A stretch of 64,000 bases of DNA from Artemisia argyi (Eukaryota > Streptophyta > Magnoliopsida > Asterales > Asteraceae), in NCBI GenBank assembly GCA_030686995.1, contig CM060693.1:120741228-120805227 (forward strand), given 5' to 3'. The notes beneath the pieces are model-generated. The model was not told the origin of the DNA and did not search any database. It saw nothing but the letters and a program-made list of their open reading frames with translations. Shown in pieces: positions 46,447 to 55,210 of this stretch. The number at the start of each line of letters is the position of its first letter. The stretch's first letter is position 1. Both the position numbers and the translations under genes were made by a program.

Positions 46447-47538
46447 GATTTAGCACTCAATGAAATAATTCATCACTTATTAGGTAAAATTAATCGGTCC
46501 AGTGTGTTTGACAATTTAAAAAGTAGACACTGAGTGGTTCATTTCGCGCTAAATAATACAGTTTTATCAAATAGCTCATAAGATTATTGTGATATCTAAC
46601 AACATAATCAAACACAAACACTAAATTTCAGAATCACGTTTTGAAACAATTGATTAATTTGATTATCCGTTTCCCAAACACATAATCTCTTTTCAATAAA
46701 AATCCCAAACACCTCGTAAAAGTGCACAACAAGTAGCAAAATTTTAAGTAATGCAACCACTGGGTCAACCCGACCCGAAAAAGTTATTCAGATTTTGAAG
46801 AGAAAAAACTTACCCAAATAAGAATTACAGGAGTATATGAAAAAAGGAAACATTAAAAAAAATGGCAATCGTCTTAAGAGAGAGGAGGAAATATAGAAAA
46901 ATAAACAATTCTTTTTTAAACTTCGTTTATTCGAGTCAATCCAAAACCCGAATAAGCTCAGGATTTTCACCTAAAAGTCCGATCTAATAAGAGTGCGGGT
47001 TAATCGCATTGACCCAAAAAATCAGGCTAAGGTTTTTAACTTATATCAACTCGATTCGAATAAGCTTGTTTAGGTCTCGAGCATGACGGGATAGTTAATC
47101 TGAGTTAATCAACTTTCGACATCAAGTTATGCTATCTAGGAACATTAAATCCAACTATAAGCTTTTTTAGCAAGTGTCTTTAATTTTCAACTAAGAGGAC
47201 AAGGGGACAGAAAATTACACTTCAACGACATGGCAGATCGTGGCATTTGGTTCGCTGCTGCAGGAAACCTTATCTTCATAAACATTTGTTTCATTGACAA
47301 CCTTGACCCAACTACACGGATCCTCCTTGAAATCCCATTGTTTACCCAATGTCCTTCCGATCACCCGCAATGAATCCACTGCAAAAAAAAGTTAAAGCAA
47401 TTAAACTACAAACCATATATTTAGTTAAGCGCTCATTATTAGTATATCTTATAAACCTTCTTTGGAGGGAAGACAAGTTGTGTCTATGGATGCAAAACCA
47501 AGCGGGACAAAAACAACACATAAAATTGTGAACAACAT
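21494..47538 (-). CDS. LRR-malectin receptor-like Ser/Thr kinase (LRR-VIII-2 type), 24 exons, 996 aa
   Basis: Plasma-membrane receptor kinase, closest in my memory to Arabidopsis At1g53430/At1g53440/RFK1. Exons (high to low): 47538-47457, 47378-47219, 38215-38144, 38051-37980, 37894-37823, 37741-37670, 37580-37509, 37419-37348, 37269-37198, 37110-37039, 36965-36897, 35742-35671, 35546-35481, 27319-27254, 27178-27143, 27041-27001, 26127-25751, 25634-25442, 25002-24859, 24604-24495, 24385-24175, 23164-22927, 22835-22685, 21892-21494. All introns are GT-AG and phases agree; the total is 2,991 nt. The protein has a signal peptide (about 1-16), an N-terminal cap with paired Cys, LRRs on 72-nt exons, malectin (about 394-577), a TM helix (about 592-618) and a kinase: GEGGFGPV, Lys676, HRD 772-774, DFG 792-794, APE 818-820. 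A TAG precedes the start ATG in frame. Oddity: Arg864 stands where the family has Trp (LLDW). Introns 2 (9.0 kb) and 13 (8.2 kb) are full of transposons. Ligand unknown. Confidence 0.9.
22180..22311 (-). mobile_element. SINE-like sequence with tRNA-type A and B boxes
   Basis: On the minus strand TGGTCTAATGG (A-box-like) is followed after about 40 nt by GAGTTCAAACC (B-box-like), as in tRNA-derived SINEs. A poly(T) run lies at 22,283-22,311 on the plus strand. Boundaries and a target duplication were not found. Confidence 0.35.
22572..22731. repeat. 39-nt duplication copying the end of kinase exon 23
   Basis: The sequences at 22,572-22,610 and 22,693-22,731 are identical but for one base (gaagtataaa…cctgtcgacagtgt). 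The second copy is coding (exon 22,835-22,685); the first lies in the following intron, 121 nt away. Confidence 0.85.
23238..23595. mobile_element. Inverted-repeat MITE in a kinase intron, containing a SINE
   Basis: Long imperfect inverted repeat: agaggatagatatg… at the left and …catatctatcctct at the right, with complementary interiors (gcccgattctgggtttggg / cccaaacccacaatcgggc). The right arm is split by the SINE at 23,422-23,538. Confidence 0.7.
23422..23538 (-). mobile_element. tRNA-derived SINE, 117 bp, with 11-bp target duplication
   Basis: On the minus strand it begins ACCACTCAAGGGTGACCTAGTGGC (A-box-like TGACCTAGTGG), has AGTTCAATTCTTG (B-box-like) and ends in an (ATAA)n tail. It is flanked by TAATGAAACCA at 23,411-23,421 and 23,539-23,549. 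The position inside the right arm of a MITE shows it inserted later. Confidence 0.75.
23821..23909. repeat. (TA)n microsatellite, about 44 units
   Basis: Uninterrupted TA dinucleotides within the kinase intron between 24,174 and 23,165. The open frame across it is an artefact. Confidence 0.97.
24401..24492. repeat. 39-nt direct duplication next to a kinase splice donor
   Basis: tttctaactatcagcctag…cattcagtatta occurs at 24,401-24,439 and 24,454-24,492 with one mismatch. The second copy ends right at the donor of the exon ending at 24,495. Confidence 0.85.
26128..27000. other. Kinase intron, no other feature
   Basis: Intron between the malectin exon and the 41-nt exon. It contains an A-rich stretch and a G run at about 26,666-26,700. 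Nothing else is recognised. Confidence 0.6.
28553..33040 (-). mobile_element. L1-type LINE inserted in kinase intron 13, 17-bp target duplication
   Basis: It is flanked by AAGGCATGTTATATTTT at 28,532-28,548 and 33,041-33,057. Oriented like the kinase gene. Domains from 5' to 3' on the minus strand: AP-endonuclease (32,934-32,218; [16 protein letters not shown], then after a frameshift SDHTP), reverse transcriptase (about 31,740-30,800; [28 protein letters not shown]) and zinc-finger region (about 29,864-29,350; [19 protein letters not shown]). It lacks ORF1, so it is 5'-truncated. The T run at 28,545-28,552, part of which belongs to the target site, leaves only a very short A tail. Confidence 0.9.
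29346..32934 (-). pseudogene. LINE ORF2 (endonuclease-reverse transcriptase), broken
   Basis: The frame is interrupted several times: a frameshift near 32,255 just before SDHTP, stops near 31,498, 31,440 and 31,005, and more in the 3' part. At the polymerase site the expected FADD reads FAYD (about 30,880), replacing a metal-binding aspartate. It could not make active protein. Confidence 0.85.
33203..34655 (-). mobile_element. TRIM-like non-autonomous Copia-type element, 1,453 bp, 5-bp target duplication
   Basis: Two 429-bp LTRs (33,203-33,631 and 34,227-34,655) begin TGTTGGTCCCATCC and end CATCCAACA. They differ at only three positions I can see. GAAAT flanks both sides (33,198-33,202 and 34,656-34,660). 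On the minus strand TTGGTATCAGAGCATC (34,226-34,211) directly follows the 5' LTR; it matches the initiator Met-tRNA primer site used by Copia elements. A purine tract (TTAGGGAGGAA) abuts the other LTR. The 595-bp interior has no gag or pol; the 113-aa frame there straddles the LTR and has repeats but no domain. Confidence 0.92.
34745..35110. repeat. Two copies of a ~130-bp dispersed repeat
   Basis: ccacat(a/t)ggcca…gattggtt.gtggtttataagtctaggtgtcccc…caagctagc…gttctac.cctagcttg occurs at about 34,745-34,872 and 34,978-35,110. It reminds me of TRIM-type LTR fragments with an internal TTTATAAG, but I cannot define ends. Confidence 0.55.
36446..36571. repeat. Three imperfect tandem units in a kinase intron
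   Basis: Units of the form tcttca.ggtggattcct.gaagtggtgag start near 36,446, 36,491 and 36,539, about 45-48 nt apart. Confidence 0.6.
38332..38838. mobile_element. Large fold-back MITE (about 505 bp) in kinase intron 2
   Basis: Two arms of about 230 nt are reverse complements with a short centre. The best-conserved part, gacgagcatttaattatc…, is at 38,485-38,512 and inverted at about 38,647-38,675. Outer ends pair as acatggactaatctccacc versus the complement of ggtggggatgagtctttgtatgt. No coding capacity; target duplication unclear. Confidence 0.75.
39194..39470 (+). mobile_element. Possible LTR-like fragment
   Basis: Starts TGTTACGGGATTAGAC and has a TATA-like cctataaagtgtg and a CT-rich leader (about 39,340-39,360), as in small Copia LTRs. 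No second copy, primer site or target duplication was found. Confidence 0.3.
39760..39895 (+). mobile_element. Half of a MITE related to 13,790-14,157
   Basis: tggtatgtttggcgaaatgag…ttatattataagcc…actgtttggcgaa closely follows the left half of the element at 13,790. The right half is missing. Confidence 0.4.
40074..40151. repeat. 39-nt tandem duplication
   Basis: cacttaatctcttattatat…aaaaagt occurs at 40,074-40,112 and directly again at 40,113-40,151. Each unit also contains a small hairpin (tctcttattatataagaga). Confidence 0.93.
40710..40898. mobile_element. Mutator-type MITE, 189 bp, 9-bp target duplication
   Basis: ATATAAAAA flanks both sides (40,701-40,709 and 40,899-40,907). The ends are inverted repeats, GGGTTTGTCTAACTTGTG versus GGATTTTTCTAACTTGTG, and the complementarity runs through almost the whole element (for example aggacataaggatccac / gtggatccctatgtcct). 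A 9-bp duplication and long inverted repeats fit Mutator-like elements. Confidence 0.85.
41659..41907 (-). mobile_element. Fragment of a family A Sirevirus-like LTR
   Basis: It begins TGTGGAAAACTAGAAGGGG, the reverse complement of the LTR end seen at 50,020 and 56,475. It matches that end with its AAAGCTTTTC and 'agatataaaca' repeats for about 250 nt and then stops abruptly. Confidence 0.75.
41908..42156 (+). pseudogene. 3' end of a retrocopied or LINE-like transcript with A-tail
   Basis: A short frame ([19 protein letters not shown] then DDDADLLYM and stop at about 41,998) is followed by UTR-like sequence and a run of 17 A at 42,140-42,156. This looks like the 3' end of a reverse-transcribed RNA. 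Source gene not recognised. Confidence 0.4.
42250..42770 (+). pseudogene. Relic of Copia integrase and downstream pol
   Basis: Translating in shifting frames shows degraded integrase signatures: [37 protein letters not shown], then [23 protein letters not shown] and [12 protein letters not shown]. Stops and frameshifts are present, and a 16-nt G tract (42,448-42,463) sits in the middle. No LTRs are attached. Confidence 0.8.
43391..43641. mobile_element. Stowaway-type (Tc1/mariner) MITE, TA target duplication
   Basis: The left end CTATCTCCGTCCCAAAATAA and the inverted right end CTTTTTCCGTTCAAAATAAG resemble the plant Stowaway consensus. TA flanks both sides. Inner parts are also complementary (gtattatataacacaa / ttgtgttatataatac). 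Confidence 0.8.
43719..43890. mobile_element. MITE with 33-bp terminal inverted repeats, 172 bp
   Basis: GGGAGGTGATTTGCACACTC… at the left and its complement at the right, nearly perfect over about 33 nt. Flanks TTTTAATAA and AATTAATAA agree at 7 of 9 positions, compatible with a decayed 9-bp duplication (Mutator type). Confidence 0.75.
44694..44984. mobile_element. hAT-type MITE, 291 bp, 8-bp target duplication
   Basis: CTTTAAAA flanks both sides (44,686-44,693 and 44,985-44,992). Ends are TAGGGGTGAGCA and, inverted, TAGGGCTGAGCA. The interior is built of 'ggtccggacc' and 'ggtcggtcc' motifs, and about 60 nt are duplicated inside (near 44,713 and 44,851). Open frames across it (Arg/Pro/Thr-rich) are artefacts of the repeats. 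Confidence 0.88.
45349..45408. repeat. (AT)n microsatellite, left of fold-back element 1
   Basis: About 30 AT units, immediately followed by the inverted repeat at 45,409. Confidence 0.95.
45409..45596. mobile_element. Fold-back element 1 inside a (TA)n tract
   Basis: The left arm (agttaggatcaaataggaataataat…gaagtaatcaca, to about 45,465) pairs with the right arm (tgtgtggctagaattacttc…cttgatccct, from about 45,533). (TA)n lies directly on both sides, as if the element had inserted into a TA microsatellite. Confidence 0.75.
45597..45662. repeat. (TA)n microsatellite between two fold-back elements
   Basis: About 33 TA units separating the fold-back elements at 45,409-45,596 and 45,663-46,370. 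Confidence 0.95.
45663..46370. mobile_element. Fold-back element 2 (708 bp, 92-nt arms) inside a (TA)n tract
   Basis: Arms at 45,663-45,754 and 46,279-46,370 are inverted copies (aagaatgagttt.ccctattg…aattgtgtacatgcc) with few mismatches. The interior of about 520 nt has no coding potential I recognise. (TA)n lies on both outer sides (45,597-45,662 and 46,371-46,442). Confidence 0.8.
46371..46442. repeat. (TA)n microsatellite right of fold-back element 2
   Basis: About 36 TA units immediately after the right arm. Confidence 0.95.
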
Positions 47539-48425
47539 GTTAGTTTTTGAGATCTAAAAATGTTTTCGTGATCATACTAGTTAGATTATAACTGCATATA
47601 GCCCATTCGTGAATAGTTGGGATATAAGTAAATGTTGGGAAGACGAAGACGAAGACCAAAGACCAAAGACCAAAGACCAAGACTTAAATGTTAATAGTCT
47701 TTTAGCTTTACAATGATACAAGTCTATACTCTCAGTCTATGGCATTAGCTAACCTCAATGTTTTTAAACCCGGATCTACCCGGCCGGGTTAAGCAGTTGA
47801 ACCGGTTCCGGCCAAAAACATGTGTTTTTATAAAAGGGTTAACCGGTTAGACCCGCCGGGTTTTAAGTGACTTTGGTCAACCCTGTTCTCGAAACCCGAC
47901 CGTGTTTGATTTTTTTTGTTTTTTTATAGAGAAACGAGTTGACCCGGTGGTTGAACCGGTTGAATCGAGTTGACCCGGTTGAAAAAAAAAGGTTTTTTGA
48001 ATAGATAATCGGGTTGACCGGGCAGTTGAACCGTTAACCCGGTGACTCGACCGGGTCGATTAAGAACCTGGTTTTAGAACATTGGTTGACCCACTATATG
48101 TGGAAAAGTCCTACTAAATAAACACCAAATACAATAAATAAAGAGTAAACTGCAAATTATGTCTCTAACATTTGCCATTTTCACGAGAAATATCCCTGAA
48201 AAAAAGTCATGCAAGTTGTTAGGGGTGAACATGGTGCGGGTTAGTACGGTTTCTTTTTTTTTTAAAACCAAACCGCATCCGCAATTGTGTTTTTTAAAAT
48301 ATGAGAATCCACTACCGTGTGGTTTTGCGGTTTCAGTTTTCGCAGTTTTTGAAGTTTTGCGGTTTTTAAAGTTTTATTTTTTCAAATTATAATTTTTTTT
48401 ATATAACTATATATCTATTTTATCT
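47539..48425. other. 5' region of the receptor kinase gene with repeats
   Basis: A weak TATA-like TATATG (minus strand, 47,600-47,595) lies about 57 nt before the start ATG. A 7-nt tandem repeat (gaccaaa) is at about 47,640-47,682. At about 47,757-48,090 an element with ends aatgtttttaaaccc / ctggttttagaacatt and many 'ccgggtt/aaccgg' motifs looks like another MITE. At 48,218 taggggtgaacatgg resembles the left end of the hAT MITE at 44,694; its right half was displaced by the LTR at 48,426. Confidence 0.45.
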
Positions 48426-50020
48426 TGTTAATACAAATATCGCCTAAAAACGTTATTTATATTTTACGATCTTTGCTAAGTTTTGTTAATGACAAAGTAC
48501 AAACTTTAGATTGTAGTAAAACATCATTTTAGTTTAAGTCTTGTATAACTAGTCTTTACATTTCTTTTTAAACTTAACATTGTTTTTATTTCTTTAATAA
48601 GAAAGTATTTCTTTAATAAGAAAGTGTCATATCTCATCAATGTGCATTTATGGTAAGTTTATGTGTTTGACTATCCATGAAGTTCTTACACACTTTGGAA
48701 GTATTCCATGTTTGGTGCAATGCATGTTGACTAGTATTTAGTAGATGTGACATTGTTTGTTTATGTGTTTGACTATCCATGAAGTTCTTACACATTTTGG
48801 AAGTATTCCATGTTTGGTGCAATGCATGTTGACATAATAAGAAAGTGTCACATCACATTTAGGGCAAGCTTTGTCAATATACATTTATGGTAAGAAAGTG
48901 TGTTCGACTAAATATATGTTTGCTTGCAAGGTTTGTGTTTGACTAGTATTCATGTGATGTGACCTTGTTTGGTTTGGAAGATTTATTGCAAAACCAACTG
49001 CAGCCCTGACGGTACCCTGGAGATACACGGGCGGACCCCTTCTAAGGGGTCCGCCGTATCCGCCAGACCTGCAGAATGTTTTGCTATAAATACCAAACCA
49101 TTTGTTAGTTTTGGGTCACCCCTTTAGGACATATTTTCACATACTCTCTTAACTAACTCAGTAACATTTGACTTGTGTGATTCTCTTATGTAGCAAGGGA
49201 CTTCACAAGATCATTCAAGAAGTTACAAGCTTCAACTCTAAAGTTGCAAGTCTTGGTAGCTTGGTCATGTATAAGCTTTGGTAGTTTATACTTCATTTGT
49301 GTCATGTATGTAGAAGTAAGTGGTTAGTATTTTAGGCCTCAAAGTACGTAGTGTGTAGGGAGTTGTTGTACCCTTGTAAAAGAACTAACGGGAGTGGTTG
49401 TACCCTTGGTAAAGAACTCGACATCTAGCTTAGTGTCGGTAAAAGTGTAAGCGACGATGGGAGTGGTTGTACCCGTGTAAAAGAACTCGACATCTAGCTT
49501 AGTGTCGGTAAAAGTGTAAGCGACGTTGTAAAGGTTTTCTCCGCCGGTGAAAGGAGCTTGTTGATTAGTGCTTATAACTCTCGAGTTGAAAACTCGGGGC
49601 GTGGATGTAGGGCAAGGAAAAAGAGTCCTTGTAGCCGAACCATGATAAACAATCGTGTTGTGGTTTGATCGTTTATTTCTTTATCTTTGCTTATTACATG
49701 TTGTTCTTTAGTTAGAATTGCTAGTTACATATAAAGCTTTTCAAAGAACTAAACAAGTAAAGATGTGTTTATATCTTCAAACACAAGTAAAGCTTTTCAA
49801 AGAACTAAACAAGCAAAGTTAGGATCATCACAAGCAAAGCTTTTCAAAGTATGAAACTAGTAAAGTTAGAATTGTTATTCACATGAAAAGCTTTTCAAAT
49901 AATCAAACATATAACATTGTGTTTATATCTTTAAGCAAACGTAAAAGTTTTTAAAGATATTCAAGTTAAAAAGGATTTTAAAAGCGGCAAACTATTCAAC
50001 CCCCCTTCTAGTTTTCCACA
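48426..50020 (+). mobile_element. Solo LTR of family A Sirevirus-like Copia, perfect 5-bp target duplication
   Basis: TGTTAATACAAATATCGCC…TTTTCCACA is flanked by TATCT at 48,421-48,425 and 50,021-50,025. No internal region remains: the whole element was removed by LTR-LTR recombination. It is longer than the copy at 55,211 partly because of internal duplications: a ~74-nt block at 48,660 repeated at 48,762, and a ~74-nt block ('cgacatctagcttagtgtcgg') near 49,401-49,520. Confidence 0.95.
49030..49092 (+). promoter_or_regulatory. Promoter of the solo LTR
   Basis: A 26-nt inverted repeat (arms GGCGGACCCCTT and AAGGGGTCCGCC, centre CT; 49,030-49,055) is followed 29 nt later by TATAAATA (49,085-49,092). 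As a solo LTR about 0.9 kb beyond the kinase start and pointing away from it, it could in principle act as a divergent promoter. Confidence 0.65.
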
Positions 50021-50025
50021 TATCT

Positions 50026-52807
50026 AATAAAATAGAGTTTTGTACAACCCTCTTAAGAAACCTTTTGTACAACCCTCTTAAGCAAACTGATTATTTTCTT
50101 CTAAAAATAACTCTTCTCCTCCTTATGACACGTGTCATTCAATTCATTCTTCCGTTAGTGCCAACTTTATACGTGTGCTAAACAAGGAAGTTGCAGTTGT
50201 ACTTAATAAACCTTCTAAACTTGCACAATTTATTAGGAGGCATAACTAATTATTTTATTAAAAACACATTGCCACAATTAGTTTTGGAAACGCGTCTTCT
50301 TCATCGTCTCTGGCTTCATAATTTCATATTGTATGATTCTTTGAGTCGACGATAAAAATTGCTCACTGCCAAGTAGGTACCATTATTTATAGTTTTCGCA
50401 ATGATTTTAAGCTTTTATATATAATGCATGGTTTTCAAATGGTTATAATGTTTTTGTAGGCTGCATGGCGCTTCGCCTAATCATCGTTTTCCTTTGCAAA
50501 TCATGAGGTATATATGTTGTTGATGTTGTTTCTTTGTGATTTTTTTATGAATTTTTGTCTCATTTTTATTGTTTAGTATCTTGAGTAGGTGTTCAGATTT
50601 CTAAGTTTGTTATGAATCCAAGGATTCAAGTAACTCGAAGGTATCTGTGTATGTATCTCTCTTTCATTAATTATCTGAGAAGTTAGGACGGGTTGTGTAT
50701 CATCGAGCTCCAACAGGTAAAAAAAATTAGTTAAAAAAAGAAACGGGTCAAGTGAGAAGAATGACAGATTTTATTTAAAGAGGTCGAATGTGTAAAACCT
50801 AAAATTCTAAAACGTGTAAAATGACCAAAATACCCCTAGATCTAAAAATCTTAATAATTAGTTATAAAATACCAAATAAGCTACAGGAACTTTGTAATTT
50901 ACCATATATGATCAAAAAAACTTAAGAAAATTTACAAATTTCATTTTCATGATTTTAAGAATTATATGACACATTAAAAAATTACTTAGGGGTCCAAAAT
51001 ACATTTTTTTTATTTTGTACATAATATAATAATGGATAAATACAAGTAGAAATTGGAGACTTAGAATTGGACTTGGACTCTTTAAGCCCATGATAAGGCC
51101 TAACCGATCCCTCCCCCTCTCTCTACTCCATATATTCGGTTACTATTGTCATAATTCACTCTCACAAAATTCTAAAACCCTAAAACCTAATAAAAGTCAC
51201 GGTGTTCTTGTTTTGATCTCCATTCGATCTACCTAAGGTACAAGGTGTTATGATTCTTTTTTTCTTGTTTCCATTTGACCTAACTTAAGTCTTGGTATCA
51301 CTTATAATCTTTTCTTACATGAACCTTTAAACTTATAATAATCAACCTAGCTTATATATGTATATGTATGTGTGATATTAGGAAGTATAGACACATAAAA
51401 ACACAAACTTAGTAATCCTAGTCGAGCTAAAATAAAACGTGCAAGGGTTTTGTTTAGTTTTTGTGCATGTCGAGCTAAGTGTAGAACGAATAAAGGGTTT
51501 TGGTTTTGTTTGATGTCACGACATGGAGGTGTTGGTGTTGCTTGTGTCTCGGCCAAGGGTAGGAAAAACAAGGAGTGTTGTGTTGTGGTGTGTGTCGAAC
51601 AAGAAAAGGAAAAGAAAACATAAAGGGTTTGTTTGGTTTGTAAGTCGCGGCAAAGAAAAGAAAAACAAAAGAAACTAGGGTTTGTCGAATTAGGGTTAGG
51701 GTTTTGATTTGGATTAGGTTTTGATATTAATGATTAATTAATGATTAGTTAATGGTTAGGTGTAATTAATGACTAGGGTTAGGGTTTGCATAAATTAAAA
51801 AGGGTTCGATTGGTTTTGGTAAGGTCTAAGGGTGTGTTTTGAAAATTTATAAACTTGAGGGTTAATTTTGTAAACTCTAAATTATAAAGGTAATTCGTAT
51901 AAAATTAAGTATATGGGTAAAATGTGTAATTTTGGGTATTTACAAGGTTTATTTGGTTATATATACTAATTTAGGGTTCGAATTGTAATTTATATAACTT
52001 GAAGGGTTTAATTTGTAAATTACTAAAGTATATAGTATAATTCGTAAACTATGAAAGTTAAGGGACTAAATTGGATAATATGTAAAACTTGTGATATTTA
52101 TATTTAAAACCTTATACTTTAATATGATTACATTTTAAACCTAAACTATTATTAATTATCGTAATTAAACCCTAAAACTATATTAATGAATTTATTTAAA
52201 TACTTAACCTAATAATAATGTGAAATCATGATAAATAAGTAAACCTGATATTTAAGGAAACTTGCTAAATAAGTAAATAACTGAGTGCACTGTTGATAAC
52301 AAATACTACATGTGTAGATTTCTGAAGAAGGGTGTTATTCGTCCTTTTGATCATTTCTATTTCTGTCAGCTTTGCATTTTTCCAAGGTACGGATATTCTG
52401 ACCTTACTTTTAAGGTTTCCTTTGTGATTACAACCTTTGATATGAACCTTCTAATTTGGACCTTTGCTATGATAAACCTTGTTAGTTGAACCTTATGATA
52501 TGACAACTATGTTTTGAGCCTTTGTTTATGAACCTTAAGTTACCTGAGCTTCACTAGGCATGGGGGTTCCATGTCCGTGTCAGTGATGCACCTCTGACAT
52601 GACTCTAGGGCAGTAGAGTGATGTTCTGCGACGTCCCTTCTGTTATATGTATGTGCACTATGGTGATGAGTTCTTTTCAGGTGCATATGGATGCATCCTA
52701 GATCTGTTTTGTGATATGTTATGATATGATATTTGATGACATCAAATAAGTACATATTATTATCATCATTTATCCTATTTATTTTACTTGCTTTACTATA
52801 TTTTATA
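50026..52807. other. No gene recognised; decayed repeats
   Basis: AT-rich. 'ttttgtacaaccctcttaag' is duplicated at about 50,039 and 50,062. The stretch from about 50,790 (tgtaaaacctaaaattctaaaac) through a TATA-like ccatatattcgg at about 51,127 may be an old Gypsy LTR. Short frames here show no motif. Confidence 0.45.
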
Positions 52808-54168
52808 TGAGAATTGGTGATTTAATGTTTACTTTAGTAATTCTCAGGATAAAACAAGCAATTGGTGAAACTTGGCGATTTTGGACGAATTATGGAGCAA
52901 AACAAGCAAGATGTCAAAAGTCTACTGAAATCCAGAAGATGTGTCGTATCTCTATCAATAGATACGCCACAATATCATACTTAGATGAATTCGAAGACCA
53001 TTGCCTGACTTTGAAGAATGCGCCGCATGTAATTTTATCATGTGCCGTATATGAAACTTTGGTCAACGAAGAAGATCAAGCTTGTCCTACTCCAGATACG
53101 CCGCATTTTACTTCTAACATACGGCGTATCACTATCCAGACCTCAACAGATACAAATCCAAGATACTGAAGGACATGCGCCGCATACTAGACCAAGTTAC
53201 GCCGCATCTGAAGACCGTGTACGAATATTCCATAATACATTAATCTTGGACACCACGCGAAATTAAGTCAATGCACCACATCTACTTACTCGATGCGCCG
53301 CATCGTGCCCTCAGACAGAAACTATAAATACCCCAAGACAGATACGAATTTTGTGTGCAACAAAACCCTAAGGAGACGAATTCAGTCGAAGAAGCATCAC
53401 AAGGCACACTCCAAACGAATATATTAGAGCTGTAAGAAGGTCCTGCATGTATTTAATTCATTAAGTAGTTTTGTTTATTTTATTAGTAAGCTTTAATTCA
53501 TCAGGATTGATAGGCATACTGGGCTACCATACCTGATCCTCTTAAAATTGCTTTCCCATCGATTAAAGTTTATATGATGATGTTTTTGGTGAATTGTATT
53601 TATGCATTGATAACCTCTGTGTTTAGTTGAGCTTTCTGGACTACCATACCTGTTCCTCGCCTACTTATCTAGCGTCTAGAAGGTAGGATAAACATAAGTA
53701 ATCATTAAGAGTTTACTCACCGATATTTAGGATCCAACGAGATAGATTAGATTACGATACTCATCATATAAAACTAGCAATAAAACAAGTGACAAGCTAC
53801 TTAACTATCAGGACAAACCTTCTTCTTCTTCTATTATCTATCTGTGTCTGTTGCTATTCGCTGATTCTCACTCATTAGTTTAATTACTATTTAATAAAAC
53901 CATACTTTGCTAGTCTCTCAGGCTAAACCCCCATTCGTTAGATTAGACAGTAAAACTAACTTAGGATATTAAAATTCTGATTAGATTAACTAGATAATAC
54001 ATTCCACTCTTAGTGATCAACAGTCTACTTACCATTATATTCATACTGACCGGGTACACTGCTCGTTAGGTGTGTGTGTTATTGATAAGTCGGCTAAATA
54101 TAAATTTAAAACTTGAGTAGGCTTTAATACTGCTAAACAGCAACTACACACGACATAGAACCACATCA
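52808..54168 (+). mobile_element. 5' LTR of Gypsy element 1 (Tat/Athila-like)
   Basis: Starts TGAGAATTGGTG (TGAGAATT pairs with AATTCTCA 35 nt on) and ends …CCACATCA just before a primer site. It contains at least eight copies of a GATACGCCGCATC-type motif and a TATA box (ctataaatacc, about 53,324). The LTR start is inferred from the TG and the hairpin, since no second LTR is present. Confidence 0.65.
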
Positions 54169-54233
54169 AGTTTTTGGCGCCGTTGTCGGGGAGTGAATTG
54201 TTATTATTTGTTTATCTGATTAGAATTTTAATT

Positions 54234-54280
<47 letters not shown>

Positions 54281-54941
54281 CTTTTTAGGTTTTTAGATTT
54301 TAACCACTAACACTGTTGTATATTAGTTAAACTGCATTCATTGTATAATTTGCATATTTATTATTTTTGTGTGTTTTTATTTTTTTGTAATTTTTGTTTT
54401 TCTTTATTTTTCTGCATAAACTGCTGTCGTTGTATTGTGCTGATACAAATGATACGGCGCATCTGTTTCTCAGATACGGCGTATTGCGTTTTAATTTTTT
54501 TATATTTACAACGCGTTTAATAATTCAAGTACAGCGCATCAATCCCCAAGATACGGCGTATTCTGATTTTAATAAGAAAATTTTTTGAAACCCTAAACGC
54601 CATACAACGCATCTGTTTCTACAGATACGGCGTCTTATATATTTAATTAGAAACAGATTTTTGAATTAATTAAACAGAAGCGACGCATCGATTTTTATCG
54701 ATACGACACATTTACTGAATCAAAAATCTTGTATTTTGAAACGTAACAAAAATACGGTGCATTAGTTTTTGCTTATGAAGCGCATTTAAATTTTTATAAA
54801 TATAAACGATTTTTGATATTTAACCGTATACGACGCATTCTAATTCAAAAGCGGCATATTGATTTTCTGAAAAAAAAAAAGTATAATTTAATTTTTACGT
54901 AACAAGATACGGCATATCGTTTTTCTAGGATACGGCGCATC
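52961..54941. repeat. Dispersed near-palindromic 13-mer GATACGSCGYATC, about 20 copies
   Basis: Clear copies: 53,095, 53,119, 53,174, 53,198 and 53,292 (LTR), and 54,451, 54,473, 54,550, 54,906 and 54,929 (leader). Many weaker ones (for example 52,961, 53,019, 54,624, 54,703) lie between. They occur on both sides of the primer site. Confidence 0.75.
54175..54192 (+). promoter_or_regulatory. Primer binding site of Gypsy element 1
   Basis: TGGCGCCGTTGTCGGGGA, a near match to the tRNA-Asp-type primer site used by Athila/Tat elements (one difference). Confidence 0.85.
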
Positions 54942-55210
54942 GTCTGCAAATATCAGCAAACTTTTATTTATCCCGAACGGAGAAAATTCTAATCAATATT
55001 TCCTGTCTATTAGAAAAAATTTTACTTCGAAGCCTATTTGTTTTGTGTTTCAGGAATCATGATTGATATTTTCCCAAGCTGATTCGGAGGATCAAGGATC
55101 AAACTTACAATCGATGAGATTGTATCTAAGTTCGCCCACTAATGTGATAAGGAGCATCATAAGGTGGAAACTTTCATCAAGGAACTGTTGCTGAAAGAAC
55201 AAAATAATAT
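54193..55210 (+). mobile_element. Leader of Gypsy element 1, cut by a Copia insertion
   Basis: Non-coding leader with a 43-nt T run (54,236-54,278) and about ten more GATACGGCGCATC-like motifs (54,451-54,941). A possible gag start at 55,059 meets a stop after seven codons. The element ends abruptly at the Copia LTR at 55,211. Confidence 0.7.

Noticed and set aside
48074..48271. Hydrophobic minus-strand frame as first exon of the receptor kinase
   Set aside because: Lies in repeat sequence and has no fitting donor. The exon at 47,538-47,457 gives a signal peptide, correct phase and the expected residues next to exon 2.
51680..51790. ttagggttaggg-like stretch as interstitial telomere
   Set aside because: Only one or two TTAGGG-type units, not the plant TTTAGGG array; chance in AT-rich DNA.
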